DNA of 64,000 bases. Source: Dryococelus australis. Lineage: Eukaryota > Arthropoda > Insecta > Phasmatodea > Phasmatidae. This document shows, in pieces, positions 10,450-20,805 of this stretch (the first letter of the stretch is position 1; each line of letters opens with the position of its first letter). Under the pieces are notes generated by a model that was not told where the DNA came from, did not search any database, and was given only the letters and a program-made list of their open reading frames with translations. Where the stretch lies: positions 211,867,047 to 211,931,046 of the forward strand of contig CM056995.1 of assembly GCA_029891345.1 (NCBI GenBank). The letters are read 5' to 3'. The position numbers were made by a program, and so were the translations under genes.

Positions 10450-11560
10450 TGGGTGGGTAATAGTATAGCCCACTTTCCCCTTCCGACAAGCTTACTCTGT
10501 CTTAACATTGTGTTCCAGCTTCAGCTGTGTGGACGGGATTTTCTACAACTGCGTCGTTCTTTTTCATATTCATTCGCATGATTCTCTCAAGGATTTACAT
10601 ATTTCCCCCAAACCGTCAATTTCCAAAGCGCTTGCATATTCGTTTGTTTCTCAAATATATAGTTAAACGTTTTTTTTTTTTTTTCCAGAAAAAGAACTTT
10701 ATAAAATCAATTTTTTTAACGTAATATAAAAGAATTTCTTTGTATTAATGAAACTATCACTTCATCGTTCACAAACGCTCTATCATTCTAAGGACTTCAT
10801 CATTCACAGTCATACAAAGTTTAATAGTGTAAACATATTATACAATAAAAACGACACCTCCATTCATCAACAAATACTTCATCTTCAGACACAATCAATC
10901 TACATTCATACCCAAATATTAAATAGTGACGTGAGGAATTTAAAACTAATAAATAACAAGCCACATTACTCCTTTTAACATAGAAAAAAATTATTTTCTT
11001 TTCAAAATCATCCTTAAAACTACATATCTACAATCTTTATACAAAGTTTATCAACAAACATTTTATAAACCTTTACAAGCATTTAAATAAATTTTTATTA
11101 CTATATTTACAATCTTCTTACAAGTTTAGAACACATTTCATATTTTACCAAAACACTTACTTTGTTACATTATTCTTTTCACATTTATATACTAAAAAAA
11201 GTATACAACAAATTTAATATTTTACCAAAAGCAAGAACATATGTACAACAAAAGCAAGCACAAATTCATACAAAAACATTCAGACAATCACTCATTATTT
11301 AAATACACTATTCTGATAAGGATATTTTTTTGCAAAAGATATATACAAAACAGACAAATGATTAAATATTTAAGAACAATCTTGAGCAACAGTTGGTCGT
11401 CTCTTTCGTATCTGTATACAGTGACTATTTACATGATGTCGCACACTTAAGGCATATATTTGTCGTGGCCGGGAATATATTTGCCAGGCACCTACACACA
11501 CCAATGAGAGCTTACAACACACACACATAGTACTTTGTATTCGTAGATTTCAAATTATGT
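10450..11560. other. AT-rich, low-complexity stretch inside the pPolB element
   Basis: Poly-T runs and CATTCATCAACAAATACTTCATC-like low-complexity sequence dominate. Short frames (65-76 codons) are compositionally trivial. In an intact Polinton other genes would be expected here; none is recognisable. Confidence 0.5.
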
Positions 11561-11919
11561 TATGTAATCCCATGTTGTGAAGAGAATAAAGGGAGGGGAA
11601 CGTAGATAATTTCTTCCTTGAATAGTGACAAGGGAAGTTGGATCGAAGACACGTTTGATGTGTCTGTTAACAAACGATTGTAAACAGGAGTTGCAGTTAG
11701 GCAAACAGACTGGAGTTTTATTCGAGGGGAGAGAGGAACGTTGATTCGATGTTTATTCAGGAGATGCTCCATGAAGCTGTAGATATTACAGAAAGCTGTT
11801 GTAGAGGTTGCAGAGAGCTGTGGTGCTGTCTTAAGATGTGGTGGTACATGTAGTGCTGGCAGACGGACATCATTGGCGTTCCGGTGCTGGCAGTTGTGGT
11901 GTAGGTGGCAGGACTGCAT
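11560..11919 (-). CDS. Unidentified 119-codon frame downstream of the polymerase remnant
   Basis: An open frame on the same strand as, and directly 3' of, the polymerase pseudogene, with its ATG 46 bp past the polymerase stop. The product is His/Ser/Thr/Pro-rich with no recognised motif or membrane segment. It may be chance, or a remnant of the next gene of the element. Position is the only argument for it. Confidence 0.2.
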   Translation of the reverse strand: MQSCHLHHNCQHRNANDVRLPALHVPPHLKTAPQLSATSTTAFCNIYSFMEHLLNKHRINVPLSPRIKLQSVCLTATPVYNRLLTDTSNVSSIQLPLSLFKEEIIYVPLPLFSSQHGIT

Positions 11920-11964
11920 TTACTGCAGTGTTGGAAATAATTTAGTGGGGTAAAAAGAAAAAAA

Positions 11965-14900
11965 TTATTTAGGGATTTTGTAGTGCCCCCAGAGTAAGGT
12001 CGATACTCCATCTGCCTGAATGTAGCGTTTACCGTCCAAACCTGACAACATTACCTTGGTCATGCATTCAGTGTAGACTTCGTGACCGCGCGAACGAAAG
12101 TTATATTGGGTCCCCAAAACCCTGGTGCAATTTTCGAGGCAATCTCGATAATCCTCGTATCGGAGCTTCTGCAAGACGTTAAATTTTACGCCCTTCGCCT
12201 TACGTATACATTGCTCATTCGCAACAATGTATGCTTAAAGCTTGGGACGTAAACCTATGAAATGTGTGACTATACGACCAGCACATTCATCTTTCATAAC
12301 TCAGGTACGGCCTTTGTTCTCGAGGGAGAATTTTTGCGAGTTATCGAGCGTATATTTGGATGTATCAAACCACGCTTTTGAATCTGGGGTAAATACTTTA
12401 TAGACATCATCGCAAGCAACAGAATAGAACATTGAATCGGTATCGCAATAAATGAGGTGCAAAGTTGGCGGAGGAAATTTGGTACATATGTACTGATAAT
12501 GAAATTCATTTAGGGTTAAATTTGAAAGTTCAAGAATGGCAACACGAATGTACAAAGGTTTGTTAAACGCAACATAACTCTTTGACATCTCGATCAGGAC
12601 TAGATTTTCATCGAATTATCTGCCTTGCTTGGAATGTAGGATGACCTATAAGCTCTGCAGCCCCATTGATCGTGTCATACCTGGAAAAGATTCATGACCC
12701 TTTCCCAGAGGACATCCTGTAAAGCTTTTCCATATACTGAATTATTCAACAGCTTGAAAAACGATTTCTCAAATCCGTTTGCACCCTGAGAACATTTCTC
12801 AATGTTAAAATCGATGTACGACTCCATCTATGCCTTCTGCTCAAAGCGCAGAACGCGATGAACAGAGTCAAGTTTGGCCCCATACATCAAATAGTGCTTC
12901 AGTGTTTCCCTGTGTACAAAATATTTCTTCCGTGGCGTGAGTGTCAAAAGAAGTTTTTCATGTGAGCTGTTCGGAGATATGGCAGTTACTGGGGCAAAAG
13001 GAGCATCATGGCATTCGTTTGGAAAAGACAGATCCACTTCTGCGAAAAAGCATGTATCATCATTATTCACCGTGTTGGCGAAATCCTAGGATGAAAACAC
13101 ACCAGCCTCAACCGACTCAAAATTGCCAATCGGAAGCTTGGATCGCATAGTGTGGTTTTACAGCCCGTTCACGTCGAAATAGCATATATATTTCGATGCC
13201 ACACTGGGGTCGTAATCTTCACCCATGTAAATATTATTGGCTTCTGCACACCTCCTGGAAACCTGGGTAATGCCGCACCTAACCCCTCAATCTACAAAAA
13301 GATACATGTCTGGGTCTGTCAACAACTCTAACTGCACACATGTCATTGACAATAAAGCGTCCCATGAAAGAGATGGAGCTGTGATTTACATGGCGGGGTC
13401 AAGACTGTAATGAGCCAAATATACGGCCCTGAAATTATCAAAAATATATGCCAGCAAACAAGTGTCCACACATAAATAGTGAAAACCATACTGCAACAAG
13501 TTTATACAGTTGAACGCATTCCATGTAGCTTTAGCATGGGGCAATCCTCATCGCTAATGCCTTCGCCTTTCATCACATTGTGAAATACATCCTTTAGTGG
13601 GAGTGACGTGCACATCAGACTTTCTGGCGCTTTAACAAAATCATTTAGAAAAACCCCCTTCCATTTTGCCAATTCAAATTGGGTGTTGTCTGGAAACCTT
13701 GAGCAGGTGATACTCAATTGTGCAGTTTGTAAATTGCCTGCCAAAGTTTCCAGAGAGGTGCTCATGAACTGGAATGATTACCATGGTTCCATCGGGTTGT
13801 GTTACGTGATGTTCACCCAAAAACTTTATGAGAAAGTGAGCATAATAATTTTGCAGGTTATGAAAGACAGTGACAAGTTGACTCTTGGTCAGTCTGAATT
13901 TCAAGTTGCATTTATTATGTGCGCAACCTATGATTTCACCTGTCAGATGATGATGATCGACCACAAAATTATTTGCACTGAGTTTTTCCTTATAAATGTG
14001 ATAACATTTCTGAGCCGCCAACCGAGCTTCATCAGCAGGTGTTTTTGGCTTCATCGGAACAATCACGCTGCAAATTCTTGCGACCACTTTGTTAATTCAA
14101 CTAATTTATCTACTAATTCGTACATACAATCGGCACCCACAAACTCAAATTACTTAGATAAACTTGGATTTTATGAACAGCCCAACAAAATGTTACAAGC
14201 ATATGGAACAAGTTGGTTGATGGTAGTTGAATTACTTGTTTCACCATTAGGTAAGCAAAAGGACAAGGGTTTCAGACAACTTTCAACATCGCAATAGGCG
14301 ACGAAACACAATCTCTGCTATTTACTGTAATCCTTAAATTCCAAGTACTTGTCGGCCCCAGTAGGGAAAGTACTGCGAACAGCTTTTTGTTGCTGACAAA
14401 GAATAGTGTGGCTTGTGAGTTTCTCTTCAGTTTGGAAACACTGCAGATAATGATCTGAATCACATTTCCTGTTGGCTCTCTTACTCAGCTGACTACCAAC
14501 CAGCCATGAGAAATTTCTAATTCACACAAAATGCAAATGCACTGCTTTAACACTAGTGCGAATGGCCAGAATATTGACATGTTTTGCATAATGTACAGGA
14601 CAAATACACATTGGTACAATAACCCGGTCTTTTTCGCAAGTTTCGTCAATTATATTGCTATCTTTGTCTACCACACAGTAGACATGGATAGAAATAGAAA
14701 TGTTCTCCTCGAACTTACGAATATTCTGTATGACTACAGGTGTCGACAGACCTTCAGTATTCAAAACCTTGTGAGGTTTTGGATATGAAGATAACCTCTC
14801 GACATGGTGAGTGGCAGGAAAAAAAGATGCTACAATGTCATAGTGGAAACACATTCCCTCTGGACAATGTACATAGACACAAGCAAGGCAATTGGAAATA

Positions 14901-15670
14901 AACATTGGTAGGTTAGTGTGTGCAGCACCTATGGCGAATGCCCTGTATTGTCAGACATGGACATCCATGTACAATATCAGTAGCAAACTCCAACCTGAAG
15001 CACGCACAGTAAACTCCTCAAGCCTCTTAGTTAAGTAAGGCTTAATTGTCTCATCATAGATTAAGCCAACATTGGATGAATGCAGGACAGGAAGGGATTT
15101 GCTCTGAAAATAGAAAGTTTCTATAGCTCCTTCCTCTGCCATAAGGGATTTAAAGTTCTTACACACTAAGTTAATGCTAATTATAATAGACTGGGGTGAT
15201 GCCAATACTAGGTTTAACAAAGGGGCCTTACACCTCGATAAAAATCAGTCAAAGTTCGCATCAGTATTAACCCTATCATTAACTATCCGTGCTTCAGTTA
15301 GCCTACCCGCGAACTCCGTGGCCGATAGTTCTTATGTGAGGACTGGCAAAGGCTTCACTGAAGCTGGGGAATCGGAAAATGAATTATTTTCTGCTTCCCT
15401 AGACGAAATCTCTCTAGCTGACTCAGAACTCGCTTGTGGAACAGATAAAATACTTTCTGAATCACACAAATTTTCCATGCCAGATAGAAACAAATTGTCT
15501 AACAAGAGATCGACCTTTTCTTGTTTGGAGGAAGCAGGCACGATTCGACCTTTTGTTGTTAAAGGACTCTCTGTGAGTGAATCTGTGCTCGAATCACTTA
15601 AGCAGTGCTCATATAGCAAGAGATCGAATCGCCTCTGTTTAGGCAATGCGACAATATCTTGACAGCTCAT
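11965..15670 (-). pseudogene. Degraded protein-primed family B DNA polymerase (pPolB), Polinton/adintovirus type
   Basis: Read on the minus strand, the recognisable blocks run in correct order. (1) A Ser-rich N-terminal frame, 15670-15332. (2) A block at 15220-14951 ending in the family's SGW..L.IL pattern, here ASGWSLLLIL. (3) A block at 14905-14522 with an HHVERLSSY..H.LN.EG..TPV motif and KFEENISISIHVY. (4) An exonuclease-region block at 14087-13674 with DHHHLTGEIIGCAHNKCNL and VFHNLQNYYAHFL. (5) Palm motif A near 13180-13155, YFDVNGL. (6) 13070-12828 with KKYFVHRETLKHYLMYG, then FEKSFFKLLNNSVYGKAL near 12720. (7) The catalytic YCDTDS at 12451-12434. (8) A C-terminal GKRYIQADG...LLWGHYKI ending at 11965. 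The order and spacing match virus-like protein-primed polymerases of Polintons and adintoviruses. Several stops (one replaces the residue after VNGL, another follows EQKA) and frame changes make it non-functional. Plus-strand frames of 229 and 162 codons here are antisense shadows. Confidence 0.9.
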
Positions 15671-15679
15671 GGTAGACGG

Positions 15680-17395
15680 TCTTTCCTTCTGCGATTCAGA
15701 CTCTGAATCACGAGTAGATCTTCCAACAAACTGTCAATGCTTTGTCACTATTGTTCATTCATTGTGTCTAACAAAATTCTCCCCCCCCCACAAAACTAGA
15801 ATCAACACCACAACAAATGTAAAGTACCTCATCAATCTGAAAAAAGAAAAAAAAAACCCACTTTCATCACTTACCATTATGTATTGATGTACCTGAAATA
15901 AATGTACTGCTAGTAACATCATAAATGGAGGTGGAAAAAACTTACATAAATTACTTTGTTGTAATTTTACATTCAAAAAATATAAATTTAATGAGGGAGT
16001 TAAGTATGTGTTATGTGTTAAAAAAAGCAGCGCACTCAAGTAATTTTCAACAGTGTGCGACATGTTTACCAAATATACTGGGATGTGGGATATAGAAAGC
16101 CTTGTGGCAAGGTGATGTTGTTGGGGAAGGGGGGGGGGATGAGAGCCTGGGACAAGCAAGACAGTGTGAGGCGAGACTGGATTGTGTTTGAGAAAATTGC
16201 TGTTGAGCACCACCTTACAAATTCGCTCCCTTTCCCCTGCCAGCAGCTATCCCTGCTGCGTTCCACTGTGCATGCACTGTGGAGGCCTGCGCAATACAGG
16301 CTGCAGGGAGGGTTGACACTTCCCCTCCACTGCCCCTCTGCTGACTACCCACAGCATGTCGCACTGGTCGGCAATGACAGTTCAGTAAACACAGTGCTTT
16401 GCAAACCGCCTAGCCTGTATTTCCTAGTGCACGAGTTACACATTTCAGACCAGGCAAGAGGACTGTGTTTAGAACACAACACTGTATTGAATTTTAAGCC
16501 AGTTTTTTTAAAGAGAAAACTTTACATATTTATTACTGATTTTCAAAATAAAAAAAAATATCTCTAAAGTTATTTGAATTACTTTTCAGGATTAAAATCT
16601 TTTTAAAAAAACATGTTTACAAACAATATTTGTCCAGAAAGTTTTAACAAAGGGAATACCATTTTTGTACTCTTAAAATTAAATATTTAATACACTCTAG
16701 TACTACTTACAACTACTTAAAACTAAAGAATTTTAAAATAAAATCCCTACCCACCCATTTTTTAATCATTCCACACTAGTTAGAGATGCTCATGTCCCAT
16801 CATTCATCAATCTTTCATCCATCTCCAAACAACAACATTCAGAACGAGCTCAGGAGCAGGGATATGTGCCCTCCATATAAGCCTCCCCTATCTGGCTTAG
16901 TTCTCTGAATTTTTTAGCTGTTCCATAATTCACTCACAAGCACAAATAAAAAATCGCACCCAGACTCTCTTAAACCTACTCAAATCTTCTTAAACCTACT
17001 CAAATCTAACAATTTTTAAAATAAAATTCCCACCCACCCCTCTCAAACATCAAAAGCACATACATTCATCAATCATAATTCTGAGTATAGAACATTGTAT
17101 TGCGATATTGTCATGCCTTTTCTCCATTCTAAAAATAATGGCAGTTTCCAACCATTTTTTTCTCTACTCCATATTTCCCTCAACACATTCATAGCCAAAT
17201 CCACCCAGACATGCTTAAAAATACTTAATACTACTAAAAACTAAATTTTGAGCATATTTCAATCAAATTTAAAAATAATTTTAAAAATTACTAATGAAAG
17301 TTTAACGATGTTATGAAAAACCCTATGAATTTGAAAAAAGTTAAAGCAAATTATCAAAACCCTAAATGTTAATCACAATTACTTACATAAAGTCT
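15680..17395. other. Unassigned interior of the pPolB element
   Basis: The 152-codon (-, 15755-16213) and 170-codon (+, 16055-16567) frames overlap and have no recognisable domain. 16960-17010 holds a short direct repeat of CTTAAACCTACTCAAATCT. The remainder is AT-rich. Integrase, ATPase, protease and capsid motifs were looked for and not seen. Confidence 0.4.
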
Positions 17396-17399
17396 ACTA

Positions 17400-17830
17400 C
17401 CAAAGTTGGTAGTCATTGAGCAAGTCCTGAACCCCAGTTCAGGCAGCTGAGGATCTGGGCAAGGCCTGAACCCCAGGCAGGGAGCTGAGAGCCCAGATAG
17501 TAACTCCAAGTGAGCTCTGCGAGTAGCTGCTGGGCTAGGCTGGCAGCATTCCTAGGCGATGTGTGCTGGTCGGTTAACCACACACCTTCGTGTGAGATGC
17601 TGGTAGATGGTACCAAGAGGCAGGCGGGCGACAGGTCCCGAAGCACGAGCGATTCAGGTCCTTAATACCATTGTGAACATCTGGCAGCAGGTCCAGTTGG
17701 CGGAGGGCGGTGAGACCGGATCCAATACACGCACAGGTGAGGAGGTTCTTACTCCATGGTGACAGAATAGCAAATGAGGAGGGTTAGGCAGGACCTCCTA
17801 TATATAGGCCAGACACCCTCCCTTATTGCA
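17400..17830. other. G+C-rich island with a TATA-like box inside the pPolB element
   Basis: A base-composition jump covers a palindromic CCTGAACCCCAGTTCAGG near 17424 and the repeated phrase CCTGAACCCC. CTCCTATATATAGGCCAG lies near 17787-17804. A 77-codon minus frame (17413-17646) crosses it without known motifs. It could be an element promoter, a foreign insertion or an unrelated repeat. Confidence 0.3.
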
Positions 17831-18258
17831 TAATTCATATGTCGCTAATCGACTCAAATAAGTTACAATCGAAGAAACAACGTATTTTAAATGGTCTTAA
17901 GTATTATTTAACCAAATTTAACACAAATTAAAAGGATTGTTTCATGATCGAACACATTTTTAGCCTTTAGAATGCACATTTTGTTTTGTAATGTGGAATA
18001 TGTGTATTTATTTAGTTTTAAGCAATTATATGTTACTTTAATAGCATTATTATTTTACGATTTTGTATACAAGCTTTTTAACCCAGAATTTAATGCATTT
18101 TACTACAACTGAAAACATTTTTACGTACACGAACAAACAAATATCTGTTTCGAATATCATTAGATTGTATATTTTTAATTACTACCAAACATTATGTGAT
18201 TAGTTCATTATTGCTTTACGACCTTTATGCTGTATCTGTTATTTTTAATGGTTACTGG
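17831..18258. other. AT-rich unassigned sequence
   Basis: No frame above the 60-codon level, no repeats and no RNA-like structure noticed. Confidence 0.5.
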
Positions 18259-18413
18259 CTTACAATCATACATGCCTACCCAGGATTCGAACCCAGAAGC
18301 TAAACATTAGATTACAATCATACATGCTTTACCTGGGAGTCGAACCCAGAAACTACAAACTAGATTACAATCAACCATGCCTTACCCAGGATCAGAACCC
18401 AGAACCTCCAAGC
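18259..18413 (-). repeat. Three tandem copies of a 52-bp unit carrying a tRNA B-box
   Basis: Each unit, read on the minus strand, has TTCTGGGTTCGAATCCTGGG (or a variant), then GTAAGGCATGTATGATTGTAATC. The three B-boxes vary as GGTTCGAATCC, GGTTCGACTCC and GGTTCTGATCC. A single diverged relative followed by GTAAGGCACGTACGCATTTG is at 25.9 kb. No A-box copy is repeated with them, so only the T-arm half of a tRNA-like head has been amplified. Confidence 0.8.
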
Positions 18414-18791
18414 TATAGCATAATATAATTACTATATGGAGGTTGGCGAAAGAATGAAGTGTTTTTTGTGTAAATGTGTTGTTTTCTAAAATAATAGTAC
18501 ATTTTCAGTACACATATTTTTCCTGGAGACAGTTTCAAATATACACTTTAATTTATCCAAACATATATACGCAAGGTGTTGCATGGTGTCCGCCACCTTC
18601 TTGCGGTTGATGCTGATGACACAATGCAGATGAACACATTTGGCTAACCAATGCCAAATAAATGTCTACATCATCGTTGAGTTTTATAAAAAAAAATCAC
18701 AAATATTTTAATGACAATTTATAAGCTATTAGTAACTTCCATAAACAATATTTTCATACACTTTCGTAATATTGGATCTAAGTCCTTTTCT
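18414..18791. other. AT-rich unassigned sequence inside the pPolB element
   Basis: No recognisable gene or repeat. Confidence 0.5.
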
Positions 18792-18998
18792 TTAAACTCT
18801 ACTTTCAAGAGGGGAACATTTCTTATGCCCTGGCTTGATCCTATCAGTTTGAACACAAACATATTTACATTCAGGGAAATGTAAAATGACACTTACTACT
18901 AAGTCTGGGTATATTTTGACATCATGTGAGTGAATGGCTTCAATAATAGATGGAAGAGGTGTTGTTGCAGTCATGCAGCACACAGGACATTTGGTCAT
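18792..18998 (-). CDS. Small Cys-containing open frame, unidentified
   Basis: A 68-codon frame near the right arm of the pPolB element, on the polymerase strand. The product starts MTKCPVCC and has six cysteines, including a CPVCC near the start and a C-x3-C (CKYVC) near residue 45. Both pairs would suit metal binding. It has no signal peptide or membrane segment. I do not recognise it. It may be a short element gene, a zinc-ribbon remnant or chance. Confidence 0.2.
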   Translation of the reverse strand: MTKCPVCCMTATTPLPSIIEAIHSHDVKIYPDLVVSVILHFPECKYVCVQTDRIKPGHKKCSPLESRV

Positions 18999-19165
18999 AT
19001 TATTTCATAGAATCAATTCATGACTTGTTTCATCTCCTATCAGAAAATAAATCACTTTAAAATGAAAGACACTATTGCAGGTTTCCATAAACTCACAGTG
19101 AAGACCATTACACCATCATGTATACATTATATTAGACTTTCCTGGTTTACCACTAATGTAATGGT

Positions 19166-19215
19166 TTCCAGGATGAAAATACATGTTACTTTCCAGGATG
19201 AAAATACATGTTACT
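19166..19215. repeat. Perfect 25-bp tandem duplication
   Basis: The 25-base unit starting TTCCAGGATGAAAATACATG occurs twice back to back without a mismatch. A short local duplication. Confidence 0.9.
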
Positions 19216-19394
19216 CATCTGCAATCCAACACTCGACTTACAACAATTTAGTAAAAACAATGTATGTATAATGAAAATCATCTTCTATCGAGTTAAACAG
19301 TGATTGAGGACAAAACTTTATTTTTGATAGTTTTATTGCTCGATGCATGTAACTTTTCATGAAATACACCCTGTTTGTGATATGTAACCAAACT

Positions 19395-20805
19395 CCTGTC
19401 CACACAGCACTGCTAAAAACTACTGCTGCTCCAGGCTGTCCTACATCCTACATCACCAAGTGGCAGCTTGCATCAACGTTTGCTTGCAAGAAACTAAATA
19501 ATATTTCAATGTTACAATCAAATATAAATCACAATAAAATTTATAATTTTTTACTTACAAATTACTATAGCTGTGAATGAACATGAAGATGTTTGCTGTT
19601 ATAACACATTGACTTTATACAAACTCTGAAAACCTAAACATCCTTGTCCGTTGTAGAAGTGAGAGGCAATGAGGGAGAGGTTTAATTCAAGTAGGGTAAT
19701 TTATATATTGGTACTTGTTTTGTGATTCTATTGGCTGTTTGCATTATATATAACACCAGGATAGCTGACTGGCCATTGACATGGAAATACATTGTGTAAT
19801 TCATTTAGTGAGTTAGCAGTTGTTTTGTTATTCTGCTGTTAGAAATATATTTCACTACAATATTAATATAAATTTAGTGGACTATTAAATATAGTTTTTT
19901 TTTGTGTGCGACATATTCTGTTTAATTCATTTTAATTGATTTGTCTCATGTTTTGTGACTTGTACTTCTGTTGTGTGTAACATCAGCAGTTTAATTCATT
20001 TAAATTTATTTGTCTTGTGGTAATCGTTTGATTAAAGTAAATGTTTTGTATTTCATTTGCTTTACTTAAATATTTATTTGTAATGTTTCGAATATCTAAT
20101 CAGGCTACAATCAGACATGTCATTACTAATATACAGGATGTGTTAAGAAACTGACGTGAATTTCATTTTAAATAAAATATAGCATATTTAATTGCATATT
20201 TCCTAATAATTTCATTTCACAGAAATACTCTTTTACCTCTGTTGCCTGTCAATAAGTAAACGATAAGAACACAATACCATTGAAAATTAATATCACACAA
20301 TACATGTATACACCCCTTCCCCAACACATCACACCTGCAGTACATCAGACTTCCGAGGATGAGGGCCTGCCATCACACTCCCACTCAAAAATGAAAAAAA
20401 TTGAGACCCTTAGCTCACTCTTGCACCAACCTCAACACATATATACCACTTCCCTAATGCATCACTCCTCATACGCCAGACCTCCGAGAGTGAGGACCTT
20501 TCCCAATCCCCCAAAAAAGAAATTCAGATAAAAAATTTCGCACACTCTTTCACCAAACTATACACTTATCATTTCACACAAGATTCAAGAATAAAAAAAA
20601 ATTGATTGGTTCAATTTAATTAATTTGATCCATCAATCTAATTTTCATAACATCAACTTTATGGTATTAAAATCAGTGGATTAATTTCTTATCAGATCAA
20701 GATCTTATTAAGGATTAATCAGATCACTCAATTTGATATGAATTTGATAACAAATTGATAATTTGGTTAATTAAAAGTGGGTTGAAACTATCACCCCCTA
20801 CTACT
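19395..20805 (-). repeat. Right terminal inverted repeat of the pPolB element
   Basis: Reverse-complement partner of 8901-10205. Its outer end is CCCCCTACTACT at 20794-20805. It holds the TAATCC/GGATTA-rich cluster at 20590-20770 and the landmark CTCCAGGCTGTCCTACATC near its inner end (19430). Homology fades near 19395, where the left arm is interrupted by a MITE. Confidence 0.8.

Larger units (their letters stand above)
8901..20805. mobile_element. Polinton/Maverick-like (or adintovirus-like) element bounded by 1.3-1.4 kb inverted repeats
   Basis: The left end 8901 (AGTAGTAGGGGGCGATGG) and the right end 20805, whose reverse complement begins AGTAGTAGGGGGTGATAG, start long alignable inverted repeats. 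Between them lies a degraded protein-primed family B DNA polymerase on the minus strand. Long TIRs, 5'-AG termini and a pPolB are the known hallmarks of Polintons; adintoviruses share the polymerase. I could not recognise the expected retroviral-type integrase, packaging ATPase, protease or capsid genes, and the span of about 11.9 kb is shorter than the usual 15-20 kb. So it is an old, gene-depleted copy or a divergent element. No 6-bp target duplication is readable (left flank CTCGTA, right flank CATGAA). A later MITE at 10.21 kb abuts the inner end of the left repeat. Confidence 0.7.

Noticed and set aside
13608-14297. 229-codon plus-strand open frame, the longest in the window
   Set aside because: It lies antisense to the exonuclease-region blocks of the pPolB remnant, which carry clear family motifs. 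The plus frame has none.
15174-15662. 162-codon plus-strand open frame
   Set aside because: Antisense shadow of the N-terminal part of the pPolB remnant.
16055-16567. 170-codon plus-strand frame as a Polinton capsid or other gene
   Set aside because: No recognisable motif; opposed by a similarly long minus frame; composition-driven.
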